Assembly: GCF_012317585.1 (NCBI RefSeq) | Contig: NZ_CP042909.1 | Coordinates: 930,001 to 994,000, forward strand | Direction of reading: 5' to 3' | Length of the DNA stretch: 64,000 nucleotides | From: Thermosulfurimonas marina | GTDB lineage: Bacteria; Desulfobacterota; Thermodesulfobacteria; Thermodesulfobacteriales; Thermodesulfobacteriaceae | Part shown: one piece after another, positions 39,126 through 46,803 of the stretch | How the letters are laid out: the number at the start of each line of letters is the position of its first letter | Numbering within the stretch: the first letter of the stretch is position 1 | The notes under the pieces: generated by a model | Database searches by the model: none | Told to the model about the DNA's origin: nothing | The model's input: the letters and a program-made list of their open reading frames with translations, nothing else | Position numbers and translations under genes: made by a program

Positions 39126-39847
39126 AGTCGCTCTTCGCGTACTATTTCACCTCGGGGACTTATGACCTTTACCTCGAGGGGAATATCGCTTCCGGCCCTC
39201 CGCCGGGCCTCCTCCAGGATCACCGCCAGGCCCCGACAACAGGGGACCTCCATGATGGCCAGGGTCACACTCCGGGGCTGGGCCACCCGTAGGACCTCGG
39301 CCAGCCGGGCCACATACTCCTCTGCCGGGTCAAATTTGGGACAGCCGATCAGGATCTTCTTTCCCGGGAGGAGCCGGAGGTGAAGCTCCGGATAGGCCAC
39401 CGGTACACAGTCTGCGGCGACCAGAAGATCGGCCTCGCGCAGAAAGGGCGCCGTGGGGGGCACCAGCCGGATCTGTACCGGCCACTGGGAAAGGGCCGAG
39501 GGGATCTCTCCTTTGGCCGGCGCAGGCCCTTCGGGGGTAAATTCCCGCACTTGGCTTCCCGGGCAACCGCAGGCCAGGGGACTTTCGGCCTCAGCCCGCA
39601 GACGGGCCAGGTGCTCTTCCACCGCGTGATGATCAAAGGCCTCGGCCTCGCGTTCCACAATCCGGAGGGCCCCTCGGGGGCACTCCCCGATGCAAGCCCC
39701 GAGTCCGTCACAGAGCTTTTCCGAGACCAAGCGGGCCTTACCGTTCACGATCTGGATGGCTCCCTCTTCACAGGCGGTCACGCACTGACCGCAGCCGTCA
39801 CAGAGTTCTTCGTCGATTTCAATAATTTTACGCATTATCTTGGCCAT
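39122..39847 (-). CDS. Double 4Fe-4S ferredoxin-domain protein
   Basis: 241 residues. Two ferredoxin clusters at the N-terminus: CDGCGQCVTAC and CDGLGACIGEC (residues about 16-60). The C-terminal 140 residues contain further cysteines (CGCPGS, IGCPKF, VPCCRGLA) and look like an uncharacterised redox domain. In some sulfate reducers proteins of this layout neighbour the hybrid-cluster protein gene under HcpR/FNR-type control (memory, not checked); hcp is not present here. It overlaps the zinc-ribbon gene by 20 bases, and the pair lies behind the FNR-type palindrome. Confidence 0.8.
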   Translation of the reverse strand: MAKIMRKIIEIDEELCDGCGQCVTACEEGAIQIVNGKARLVSEKLCDGLGACIGECPRGALRIVEREAEAFDHHAVEEHLARLRAEAESPLACGCPGSQVREFTPEGPAPAKGEIPSALSQWPVQIRLVPPTAPFLREADLLVAADCVPVAYPELHLRLLPGKKILIGCPKFDPAEEYVARLAEVLRVAQPRSVTLAIMEVPCCRGLAVILEEARRRAGSDIPLEVKVISPRGEIVREERL

Positions 39848-40376
39848 GGGTCTCCTCCTTTAAAAAATCTTCGGGTCGGGGGTTTTCTGGAATCCCGGCC
39901 AGAAACCTTCGGAGCTCCTCCTTAAGGACCTCCGGGACATTGGCCTTCTCCAGGGCGGTGGCCCGTTCCTCTTCGGAAAGGTGAAAGAGATAGGCGGCCA
40001 TAAGGGCCAGCCCCGGGGACTCCTTTTCCACCCGCAACAGGGCCTCCACCTGCTGGACCAGGGAAAGGATCTTTTCCAGCCGTTCAAAGTCTGGACCGAG
40101 AATCCCTTTCAGGGCCAACCCCAGCCGCTCCTTGAGCAACTCTCCCCGCTGGGCCAGAAGTTCCGGGGGAAGGCTTCCCAGACACTGTTCGGCATACTTG
40201 CAGTAGGCCGCGCAACTGAAGTCCATACGAGGATTGGGTACCCGCCGGCCGCAACCCGGACAGGTGCGGGCGGTATCGTCCTTAAAAAATTCGATCTCCG
40301 TCCCGCAGAAGGGACAGGCCTCCTCGAAGATGGCGTCTTCTTTCCAGTAGCGGGTGTCCTGTCCGGGGCAGCGCAT
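39828..40376 (-). CDS. Zinc-ribbon protein with HD-like helical C-terminus, unknown function
   Basis: 182 residues. The N-terminus has CPFCGTEIEFF and CPGCGRRVPNP, a zinc ribbon, followed by CAAYCKYAEQC, a further possible cluster ligand set. The C-terminal part is helical (LLKERLGLALKGILG, LLRVEKESPGLALMAAYLFH). ATG 40376 sits behind a perfect AAGGAGG. It is the first gene after the FNR-type palindrome at 40421 and is translationally coupled to the ferredoxin gene, suggesting an anaerobic or nitrosative-stress role (inference). Confidence 0.7.
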   Translation of the reverse strand: MRCPGQDTRYWKEDAIFEEACPFCGTEIEFFKDDTARTCPGCGRRVPNPRMDFSCAAYCKYAEQCLGSLPPELLAQRGELLKERLGLALKGILGPDFERLEKILSLVQQVEALLRVEKESPGLALMAAYLFHLSEEERATALEKANVPEVLKEELRRFLAGIPENPRPEDFLKEETHGQDNA

Positions 40377-40420
40377 TTTTAACCTCCTTAATCCAATTTA
40401 AGACTTTTTGGGGAAGGGGC

Positions 40421-40436
40421 CTTGATCTGGATCAAG
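40421..40436. promoter_or_regulatory. FNR/HcpR-type operator
   Basis: CTTGATCTGGATCAAG is a perfect 6+4+6 palindrome containing TTGAT-N4-ATCAA, the consensus of FNR and related CRP-family regulators. On the minus strand it is centred about 41 bases upstream of a start site predicted from TAAATT (40395-40400), the class II activator position. It therefore probably controls the zinc-ribbon/ferredoxin operon; it also lies 23 bases before divergent queH. Confidence 0.7.
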
Positions 40437-40458
40437 CCCCGGGATTAATTTTGAATTG

Positions 40459-41013
40459 ATGGTCTCCAGAGTGCTGCTTCATCTCTGTTGCGGGCCCTGT
40501 ACCCTCTATCCCCTTAAGGTCCTGCGGGAGGAAGGGTTGGAGCCGGTAGGTTTTTTTTACAATCCGAATATTCATCCCTATCGGGAGTTTCGCAAGCGCA
40601 TGGCCGCCCTGAGGGAGGTCTCTCAGGTGCGGGACCTAGAGGTGATCTGGCACCGGCACTATGGCCTGCGGGATTTCCTGCGGGAGGTGGTCTTTCGGGA
40701 AGAGGATCGCTGTGAAGTCTGTTACTGGTTGCGTCTTAGGGAAACCGCCCGTCTGGCCCGGGAGGGAGGCTTTGAGGTCTTTACCACCACCCTCCTTTAC
40801 AGTCCCTTTCAAAAGCACGAACTCCTGCGGGAGATAGGAGAGGCCCTAGCCCGGCGCTTCGGGCTCACCTTTCTTTATCGGGACTTTCGGGAGGGTTGGC
40901 GGAAGGGGCAGGAAGAGGCCCGCCAGCTCGGGATCTACCGCCAGGCCTACTGCGGATGTATCTTTAGTGAGCAAGAACGTTATGACAAGAAGTGGCGCCG
41001 GAGGAGGGCATGA
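40459..41013 (+). CDS. queH: Epoxyqueuosine reductase QueH
   Basis: Last step of queuosine tRNA modification, a non-B12 alternative to QueG. Conserved segments: LHLCCGPCTLYPL, FFYNPNIHPYREF, CEVCYWLRL and CGCIFSEQERY, giving the cysteines of the Fe-S/iron site. ATG 40459 is used rather than the TTG one codon earlier. 184 residues. Its stop overlaps the DUF2905 start (ATGA). Confidence 0.93.
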   Translation: MVSRVLLHLCCGPCTLYPLKVLREEGLEPVGFFYNPNIHPYREFRKRMAALREVSQVRDLEVIWHRHYGLRDFLREVVFREEDRCEVCYWLRLRETARLAREGGFEVFTTTLLYSPFQKHELLREIGEALARRFGLTFLYRDFREGWRKGQEEARQLGIYRQAYCGCIFSEQERYDKKWRRRRA

Positions 41014-41231
41014 ATCCCCTAGCCGAATTGGGAAAAAGCCTGATCCTTTTCGGGGTGCTTCTGATAGTGGTAGGGATGGTGACCCTGCTCCTTCCCAAGC
41101 TTTCGCAGCTTCCTCGTCTCCCCGGAGACATCCTCATTCGCCGGGGAAACTTCACCTTCTATTTCCCTTTGGCCACCTGTCTTCTTTTGAGCCTTCTTTT
41201 GACTTTGATTTTTAATCTCCTGCGACGTTAG
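41010..41231 (+). CDS. DUF2905 small membrane protein
   Basis: 73 residues with two membrane helices (SLILFGVLLIVVGMVTLLL and FPLATCLLLSLLLTLIFNLL) separated by the family motif LPRLPGDILIRRGNFTFYFP. Function unknown. ATG 41010 overlaps the queH stop by four bases. Its own stop shares TTAG with the convergent EAL gene. Confidence 0.88.
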   Translation: MNPLAELGKSLILFGVLLIVVGMVTLLLPKLSQLPRLPGDILIRRGNFTFYFPLATCLLLSLLLTLIFNLLRR

Positions 41232-42559
41232 GCCTTGAGTTCCGGGGGCTTGAGGTAACGGGTCTCGGGGATGAGCTGGGGCTCTCCGCAGTAAAATCCC
41301 TGGGCGTAGGGGACTCCGAACTTGCGCACTTCCCGCAGGACCCGTTCTTCTTCTACCTGTTCGGCCACCAGTCGAAAGTCCCTTTGCCGGGCGCAGCGAG
41401 AAAGAAAACCCAGGACCAGCCGGTCGAATTCGTTGGTGAGAAGTCCCCGCACGAAGCGGCCATCCACCTTGACGAAATCCCAGGGGATATCCCGTAAGAG
41501 GAAGAGGTTAGAGGTCTCCACCCCGAAATCGTCAAGGCTCAAAAGATAGCCCTCGGCCTTGAGGAGGGAGAGCTTCTGGGCCAGGACCAGCGGGGAAAAG
41601 CCGCTTTTGCGCTCGTTGATCTCCAGAATGAGGTCTTCGGGGAAGACCTTGAGGTCCTTTACCCAGGCGGAAAGGTCCCGGGCAAGGTTCTGATAGACAT
41701 ATTCCTGACTGAGGTTTATGGCCAGTTTGCCAAGCTCCGGGCTTTCCCGCAGGAGCACCAGGGCCTTGTAAAGGATCTGTCGATCCAGCTCTTCAAAAAG
41801 GCCGAGGTCTTCCACCGAAAGCATAAAAGCCCCGGCCGAAAGGGTCCTTTCATCCTCGGAGATATAGCGGGCCAGGACTTCATAGAAGACCGTCTGGCCG
41901 CTTTCGGTATTGATTACCGGTTGGAGGGCCAGGACCAGTTCTCCGCGGGTGATGGCGTTGAAAAGTTCCCGCTCCAGGGACTTTTTTTCCGGGGACTCCC
42001 CTCCCAGAAGAATGAGAGGCTCTGGAGAGAGACGGGCCTGGGGGAGAAGTTTTAAGGCCTCGTTGAGAAGCTCCGAGGGCTGGTGTCCTCCGCAGACCAC
42101 CCGGGTGACCACCGCGGCCTTGATGGGGAAGGAGAGTTCTTGGTCCTGATAGGAGAGTTGATTCAAGAAACGATAAAGGCGCTGGGCCACGGCGGCCCCT
42201 TCGCTGCTCTTTTTGACCGCGGCCGTAATCCAGAAGAGGCCCCGGCCGGTGGTCCCCAGAAGGTCGTAGGCCCGCTGCTGGCGCTTGATATTTTCGGCCA
42301 CAAAGGCCAGGACCTTCTGGACCCCGTAAAGTCCGTGTATGTTTTGCAGAGGCTCGAGATTTTGGATTTCCACCAGGCACAGGGCGAGAAAGCTTCCCTC
42401 GCGAAGGCAACGGGCCATTTCGGCCGAAAGGGCGCGGAGGAAGCCCCGTTCGTTCAAAAAACCCGTAACCGGATCGATGAGCAAAAGCTCTTGGGCCCGG
42501 GCCAGCTCCTCCTCACACTCCAGGAGGCGTTTTTTTAGAAAGGCGGTTTCGGAGGACAT
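41228..42559 (-). CDS. GGDEF-EAL protein, probable cyclic-di-GMP phosphodiesterase
   Basis: 443 residues. The N-terminal coiled coil leads to a degenerate GGDEF domain (LLIDPVTGFLNERGFLRAL present, but the signature strand reads TTGRGLFWI). The EAL domain from about residue 205 keeps most catalytic residues: YEVLAR in place of EALLR, INLS, LEINE, LDDFG, VKVDGRFV and AEQVEEE. Activity as a phosphodiesterase is therefore plausible. No signal peptide or membrane segment, so cytosolic. The start lacks a Shine-Dalgarno sequence; TATACT lies eight bases upstream. Confidence 0.85.
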   Translation of the reverse strand: MSSETAFLKKRLLECEEELARAQELLLIDPVTGFLNERGFLRALSAEMARCLREGSFLALCLVEIQNLEPLQNIHGLYGVQKVLAFVAENIKRQQRAYDLLGTTGRGLFWITAAVKKSSEGAAVAQRLYRFLNQLSYQDQELSFPIKAAVVTRVVCGGHQPSELLNEALKLLPQARLSPEPLILLGGESPEKKSLERELFNAITRGELVLALQPVINTESGQTVFYEVLARYISEDERTLSAGAFMLSVEDLGLFEELDRQILYKALVLLRESPELGKLAINLSQEYVYQNLARDLSAWVKDLKVFPEDLILEINERKSGFSPLVLAQKLSLLKAEGYLLSLDDFGVETSNLFLLRDIPWDFVKVDGRFVRGLLTNEFDRLVLGFLSRCARQRDFRLVAEQVEEERVLREVRKFGVPYAQGFYCGEPQLIPETRYLKPPELKA

Positions 42560-42567
42560 CTTAAAGG

Positions 42568-42596
42568 AGTATATAACCCCGCAGGAGCCAGGTTAA
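42568..42596 (-). promoter_or_regulatory. Promoter of the GGDEF-EAL gene
   Basis: On the minus strand TTAACC (42591-42596) and TATACT (42568-42573) are 17 bases apart, and the -10 ends eight bases before ATG 42559. No Shine-Dalgarno sequence lies between. The predicted transcript begins within two or three bases of the start codon. Confidence 0.45.
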
Positions 42597-42599
42597 AAG

Positions 42600-43766
42600 A
42601 TGCGCATCAAGGAGATCCCCGAGGACTTTGTGGTCTATGAGGTGGCGGACATGCATCCCGAGGGCCGGGGTGAGTTTGCCCTTTACCGCTTGCGCAAAAA
42701 GGGGCTTACCACCTGGGATGTACTAGGAGAGGTGGCCCGCAGGCTCCGCCTTCGCCAGGACCTCTTGGGTTACGGAGGTCTCAAGGATCGACACGCCCTT
42801 TCTCACCAGTTTGTGACCATCCCCCACGGCCCCCGCCGGGATCTGCACGGAGAGGGCTGGCATCTTGAATACCTGGGACAGGTCACGGCCCCCATGAAAA
42901 AAAGCCGCCTTAAGGGCAATTTCTTTGAGATCACCGTGCGGGAGGTGGACCTTTCCGAAGAAGACCTTTGGCGAGAGGTGGAGGCGGTCCAAACCTACGG
43001 GGTCCCCAATTATTTTGACGAGCAGCGCTTCGGTTCCGTGCGCCACGGGCAGGGCTTTGCCGCCCGGGAGGCGGTGTTAGGGAACTTCGAGCGGGCCCTC
43101 TATCTCCTGCTGGTGGAGGGCTCCCAGTACGAATACCGAAGGACCGAGGCCTTCCGGGACTGCCTGCGCCAAAACTGGCCCCGGGTAGCCCCCTGCCTTT
43201 CTCTGGCCCCGAGTCCCTGGGAAAGAAGGCTTCTAGAGTTTCTTTCCTCCCATCGGCCAAGCAAGCGTACCTTCAAACGGGCCTTTGCCCTGGTGGATCG
43301 GGAATATCTCCTCATGTTGGCCCAGGCCTACCAGGCCTATCTCTGGAACGAGGTCCTGAAGGCCCTTCTCCAAAGGGAAGGTCTGGTCCATTTTCGGGTA
43401 CCCTACCTTCTGGGGGAACTTTTCTTCTATGAAAGGCTTCCGGAGGAGGCCCTTTCCCGGCTGCGGGTCCTCAAGCTTCCCCTTCCGAGTCCCAAGCTCC
43501 GGGTCTCGGCCGAGCTTTCGACCCTTTACGAAGAGGTCCTGCGGCGGGAGGGGATCGAGGGGCTTTCCCGTCTGCGGACCCTGGTCAAGGGCCTGGTCTT
43601 TAAGACCTATCCCCGGGAGGCCCTGGTCTTCCCACAGGAACTCTCCTTCCGTCTTGCTCCGGACGAGCGGCACCCCGGGGCGCGGAAGGCCGTCTTTCGT
43701 TTCTTCCTGCCCCGGGGGGCCTACGCCACTTTGGTCTTAAAGCGCCTCTTTCGTCGGCCCCTTTAG
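42600..43766 (+). CDS. truD: tRNA pseudouridine(13) synthase TruD
   Basis: Isomerises U13 of certain tRNAs. The family nucleophile Asp is in GYGGLKDRHALSHQFVTI, with the substrate-loop motif NYFDEQRFGSVRHGQGF. The TRUD-insertion domain lies in the second half. 388 residues. Divergent from the EAL gene with 40 bases between; its stop shares TTAG with the convergent iscU gene. Confidence 0.94.
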   Translation: MRIKEIPEDFVVYEVADMHPEGRGEFALYRLRKKGLTTWDVLGEVARRLRLRQDLLGYGGLKDRHALSHQFVTIPHGPRRDLHGEGWHLEYLGQVTAPMKKSRLKGNFFEITVREVDLSEEDLWREVEAVQTYGVPNYFDEQRFGSVRHGQGFAAREAVLGNFERALYLLLVEGSQYEYRRTEAFRDCLRQNWPRVAPCLSLAPSPWERRLLEFLSSHRPSKRTFKRAFALVDREYLLMLAQAYQAYLWNEVLKALLQREGLVHFRVPYLLGELFFYERLPEEALSRLRVLKLPLPSPKLRVSAELSTLYEEVLRREGIEGLSRLRTLVKGLVFKTYPREALVFPQELSFRLAPDERHPGARKAVFRFFLPRGAYATLVLKRLFRRPL

Positions 43767-44272
43767 GCCTCGCAGGAGACCTCCAGGGGAGCCCCGCACT
43801 GCATACAGAAGCGAGCCGTAAGGGGGTTTTCCACCCCGCATTCCGGGCAGGCCTGTTTGCGTTTGGGCCGGGCAGGCTTTTCCCGGGGCTTTCCTGAGGC
43901 CCGGGCCTCATAGTCCAGGATGGCCTCCTTCAGGGCCTTGGCCCCCAGGACGGAACAGTGCCACTTCTGCTTGGGAAGGCCGCCCAATTCCCGGGCGATG
44001 TCCTCGTTGCGCAGGGCCTTGGCCTCTTCCAAGGTCTTGCCTTTGGCCAGTTCGCTCACCACACTGGCCACAGCAATAGCCGCCACACAACCGAAGGTCT
44101 TGTATTTCACATCGGTGATCCGGCCGTCCTGGACCCTGATGTAGAAGGTCATCATGTCCCCGCAGGCGGGGTTTCCCACCTCGCCCACCCCGTCGGCGTC
44201 GGGAATCTCTCCCACGTTGCGGGGGTTGGCAAAGTGTTCCAGGACCTTTTCGGTGTATTTTTCGGTAAACAT
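43763..44272 (-). CDS. iscU: IscU-type Fe-S scaffold with C-terminal zinc ribbon
   Basis: Residues 1-120 are an IscU/NifU-N scaffold with all cluster ligands: C37 and D39 (NPACGD), C62 (FGCVAA), H105 and C106 (WHCSVLG). A basic linker (KPREKPARPKRK) leads to an added zinc ribbon, C142/C145 and C156/C159, not part of standard IscU. 169 residues. It is 14 bases downstream of the IscS-like gene. The ribbon may bind the unusual IscS partner, a target protein or nucleic acid (inference). Confidence 0.9.
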   Translation of the reverse strand: MFTEKYTEKVLEHFANPRNVGEIPDADGVGEVGNPACGDMMTFYIRVQDGRITDVKYKTFGCVAAIAVASVVSELAKGKTLEEAKALRNEDIARELGGLPKQKWHCSVLGAKALKEAILDYEARASGKPREKPARPKRKQACPECGVENPLTARFCMQCGAPLEVSCEA

Positions 44273-44286
44273 AGGACCCTCCTTCG

Positions 44287-45453
44287 CTAGGATTCCCAGA
44301 TGGGGCTCATGGACCGCAGGCGGGCGACCACCTGCGGAAGGACCTCGAGCACCCGCGCTATATCTTCTTCGGTGTTTTCCTCCCCTAGGGTAAGGACCAG
44401 AGAGCCCTGGGCCACCACCTCCGGAAGGCCGATGGCCTTGAGCACCGGAGAGGTCTTGAGGGCCTTAGAGGCGCAGGCTGAGCCGGTGTTGCCGTAAATG
44501 CCGTGGGCGGCCAGAAGATAGACCAGGGCCTCGCCCTCCAGACCCTCAAAGCAAAAGCTGGCGTGACCGGGAAGGCGCTTTTCCGGATGTCCGGTAAGGT
44601 GCGTCTTAGGGATGCGGGCGGGGATCTCCTTGAGGAGGCGATCCCGGAGGGTCCGCAGGCGGGCAGCCCTTTCCGGAAGGCGTTCCCGGGCTAGCCGCGC
44701 GGCCACCCCCAGGCCGATGATCCCGGGGACATTTTCCGTCCCGGCTCGAAAACCTCGCTCCTGGATGCCGCCGTGGATAAGGGGCATGATCCGCACCCCT
44801 TTACGTACATAAAGGGCCCCCACCCCTTTGGGGGCCCCCAGGCTGATCCCGGAAAGAGAGAGGGCGTCCACACCCAAGGATTTCACCTCCACCGGGATCT
44901 GGCCCACCGAGGCTACGGCATCGGTATGGAAAAGGGCTCCTTGGGCGTGAGCTATTTCCACCAGGGGGCGCAGGTCCTGGATGGTTCCGATCTCGTTGCT
45001 GGCCTGGGCCACGGAGACCAGGACCGTATCCGGGGTGAGCATACGCTCCAGGGTCTCGGGGAGCACCCTTCCGTAGCGGTCTACCGGAAGGAGGGCCATT
45101 TCAAAGCCCAGGCGTTCGAGGAAACGGGCGCTGTTAAGGACCGAATGGTGCTCAATAGCCGAGACCAGGACCCGCCGGCCCTTCTTCTCGTTGGCCAGGG
45201 CCAGGCCCTTTACCGCAAGGTTGTTGGCCTCGGCCCCGCAGGAGGTGAAGATGATCTCTTCCGGCGCTGCTCCCAGGAGCGCGGCCACTTCCCTACGGGC
45301 GGCTTCTACCTCCTCCCGCACGCTCTGGCCCAGGTCATAGACCGCCGAAGGGTTCCAGAAGCGCTCCCCCAGGTAGGGTTCTATAGCTTGGCGCACTTCA
45401 GGCAGAAGCGGGCTGGCTGCCGCATGGTCGAGGTAGATGATCTTTTTTTCCAT
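44287..45453 (-). CDS. IscS/NifS-like protein lacking the PLP-binding lysine
   Basis: 388 residues from ATG 45453 behind GGGAGG. The fold is that of a class V aminotransferase/cysteine desulfurase (YLDHAAASPLLPEV, TSCGAEANNLAVKG, EHHSVLNS, ASNEIGTIQ, HTDA). The site where desulfurases have Ser-x-His-Lys reads S201-G-I203-S204; the codons are ATC AGC, so Lys is replaced by Ser. The conserved Gln after HTDA is also Ala. The mobile-loop cysteine is kept (GSACASKALKTSPVL). Without the Schiff-base lysine normal desulfurase activity is not expected. Archaeoglobus IscS has a comparable loss. It lies between tusA-like and iscU genes, so it may act as a platform or sulfide-dependent assembly partner. 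Confidence 0.9.
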   Translation of the reverse strand: MEKKIIYLDHAAASPLLPEVRQAIEPYLGERFWNPSAVYDLGQSVREEVEAARREVAALLGAAPEEIIFTSCGAEANNLAVKGLALANEKKGRRVLVSAIEHHSVLNSARFLERLGFEMALLPVDRYGRVLPETLERMLTPDTVLVSVAQASNEIGTIQDLRPLVEIAHAQGALFHTDAVASVGQIPVEVKSLGVDALSLSGISLGAPKGVGALYVRKGVRIMPLIHGGIQERGFRAGTENVPGIIGLGVAARLARERLPERAARLRTLRDRLLKEIPARIPKTHLTGHPEKRLPGHASFCFEGLEGEALVYLLAAHGIYGNTGSACASKALKTSPVLKAIGLPEVVAQGSLVLTLGEENTEEDIARVLEVLPQVVARLRSMSPIWES

Positions 45454-45454
45454 T

Positions 45455-45709
45455 TCAGACCTCCCGTACCTTGCGCACATAAAAGCGCAGCACGCCATCT
45501 TCTTCTTTGAGCCCCAGGAATTCCTGCCCGTGCCGCGCGCACCAGGCGGGAATGTCCTCCAGGGCCCCGTCGTAGTCGGTAAGGATTTCCAGAATCTCTC
45601 CGGGCCGGAGCTTCCGTAGGGCCTCCTCCGGCTCCAGGAGGTGCATGGGACACATGCGAAAGACCAGGTCCACCGAGGCGTCGGCCTTGACCTTTTCTAC
45701 GAACTTCAT
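45455..45709 (-). CDS. TusA-family sulfur carrier
   Basis: 84 residues with the TusA persulfide-cysteine motif CPMHLLEPEEALRKLRPGE (Cys20) and the fold continuing LEILTDYDGALEDIPAWC. These proteins accept or donate persulfide sulfur. It is the first gene of a tusA-iscS-iscU operon, with a strong promoter (45743-45770) and Shine-Dalgarno GGAGG. Given that the adjacent IscS-like protein lacks the catalytic lysine, this carrier could be the route by which sulfur enters (inference). Confidence 0.88.
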   Translation of the reverse strand: MKFVEKVKADASVDLVFRMCPMHLLEPEEALRKLRPGEILEILTDYDGALEDIPAWCARHGQEFLGLKEEDGVLRFYVRKVREV

Positions 45710-45724
45710 GGGGCACCTCCAATC

Positions 45725-45741
45725 TCTACCATTCTAGTAGA
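45725..45741. promoter_or_regulatory. Inverted repeat at the transcription start of the tusA-iscS-iscU operon
   Basis: TCTAC-N7-GTAGA spans the predicted +1 (about 45736) of the operon promoter. Such a position suits a repressor operator. It does not match the IscR consensus that I know; the cognate regulator is not in the window. Confidence 0.4.
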
Positions 45742-45742
45742 C

Positions 45743-45770
45743 ATTATAGGCCCAAAATTTCTACTGTCAA
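45743..45770 (-). promoter_or_regulatory. Strong sigma70 promoter of the tusA-iscS-iscU operon
   Basis: On the minus strand a perfect TTGACA (45765-45770) and a perfect TATAAT (45743-45748) are 16 bases apart. The predicted leader to ATG 45709 is about 27 bases and contains GGAGG. It is the best-matching promoter that I found in the window. Confidence 0.8.
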
Positions 45771-45828
45771 GATAGGAATTATCTGGGCACCCTTACGGGT
45801 TTTTCCGGGCCCCGTTAAACTGGAAGGG

Positions 45829-46803
45829 ATGTGGCTGGTACGGCTTCCCAACTGGCTGGGAGATGCGGTTATGGCCACTCCGGTGCTGGCGGCGCTGGGG
45901 CAGGAGGGTCCGGTATGGCTCGTGGGGCGGTCCTTCCTGCGCCCCCTTTTTGAGGCCTTTCCCGGGGTGGCGGGCTTTGAGGAGCTCCGGGAAGGGCGAG
46001 GGGGGCTTCTACGTACGGCTCGCACCCTCCGGGGGCGGGGCTTTACCCGGGGACTTCTCCTTCCCAACTCCTTTTCTGCGGCCCTCCTCTTTTTCCTGGC
46101 CGGGGTTCCGGAAAGGATAGGCTACGCCGCCGACGGAAGGAGGTTTCTCCTTACCCGGGCGGTGCCCCGGCCCCGGCAAAAGCTCCACCAGCGGGACTAC
46201 TACCTGGGACTCCTTTCTGCCCTGGGAAGGCCTGTGGCCGAAAAAGAGCTTTGGGTGCAGGTGCCGGAGGAGGCCCGCCGGCGGGCCGAAGGCCTTCTTT
46301 CCGGAGTTTCCGGGCCGCTCGCGGTGCTCGCCCCGGGAGCGGCCTACGGGCCGGCCAAACGCTGGCCGCTGGAAAGATTCGGCCAGCTGGCCGCCGAACT
46401 CCTCCGCAGGGGATTTTCCGTGGTCTTCGTTGGGGGGGAAGGGGAGCGGGCCCCGGTGCAGGGGCTTCTTTCCGAGATTCCGGGAGCGCGCAATCTCTGC
46501 GGACTTACGGATCTGGCTACCGTGGCGGCGGTGCTCCAAAGGGCGGCGGTCTTTGTCTCTAACGACTCCGGGCTTATGCATCTGGCTGCAGCCCTCCGGC
46601 GTCCCCAGGTGGCCCTTTTCGGCTCCACCGACCCCGAGGCTACCGGTCCCCTCAACCCCCGGGCCCGGGTGATCTTTCGCGGGCTTTCCTGTAGTCCCTG
46701 CCTGGCGCGCACCTGTCCCGAGGGCCATTACCGGTGCCTGGGGGAGATCTCGGTGGCCGAGGTGCTGGAGGCTACGCTAGAGATAGCGGAGGTTGGAGAA
46801 TGA
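45829..46803 (+). CDS. waaF: Lipopolysaccharide heptosyltransferase II family
   Basis: GT9 glycosyltransferase adding heptose to the LPS inner core. Segments: MWLVRLPNWLGDAVMATPVL, LLLPNSFSAALLFFLAGVPERIGY, APGAAYGPAKRWPLERFG and SNDSGLMHLAAALRRPQVALFGSTDPE, split here for reading; these are the WaaF-type nucleotide-heptose and acceptor motifs. 324 residues. TAAACT ends seven bases before the ATG, overlapping a GGAAGGG Shine-Dalgarno-like stretch. Confidence 0.92.
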   Translation: MWLVRLPNWLGDAVMATPVLAALGQEGPVWLVGRSFLRPLFEAFPGVAGFEELREGRGGLLRTARTLRGRGFTRGLLLPNSFSAALLFFLAGVPERIGYAADGRRFLLTRAVPRPRQKLHQRDYYLGLLSALGRPVAEKELWVQVPEEARRRAEGLLSGVSGPLAVLAPGAAYGPAKRWPLERFGQLAAELLRRGFSVVFVGGEGERAPVQGLLSEIPGARNLCGLTDLATVAAVLQRAAVFVSNDSGLMHLAAALRRPQVALFGSTDPEATGPLNPRARVIFRGLSCSPCLARTCPEGHYRCLGEISVAEVLEATLEIAEVGE

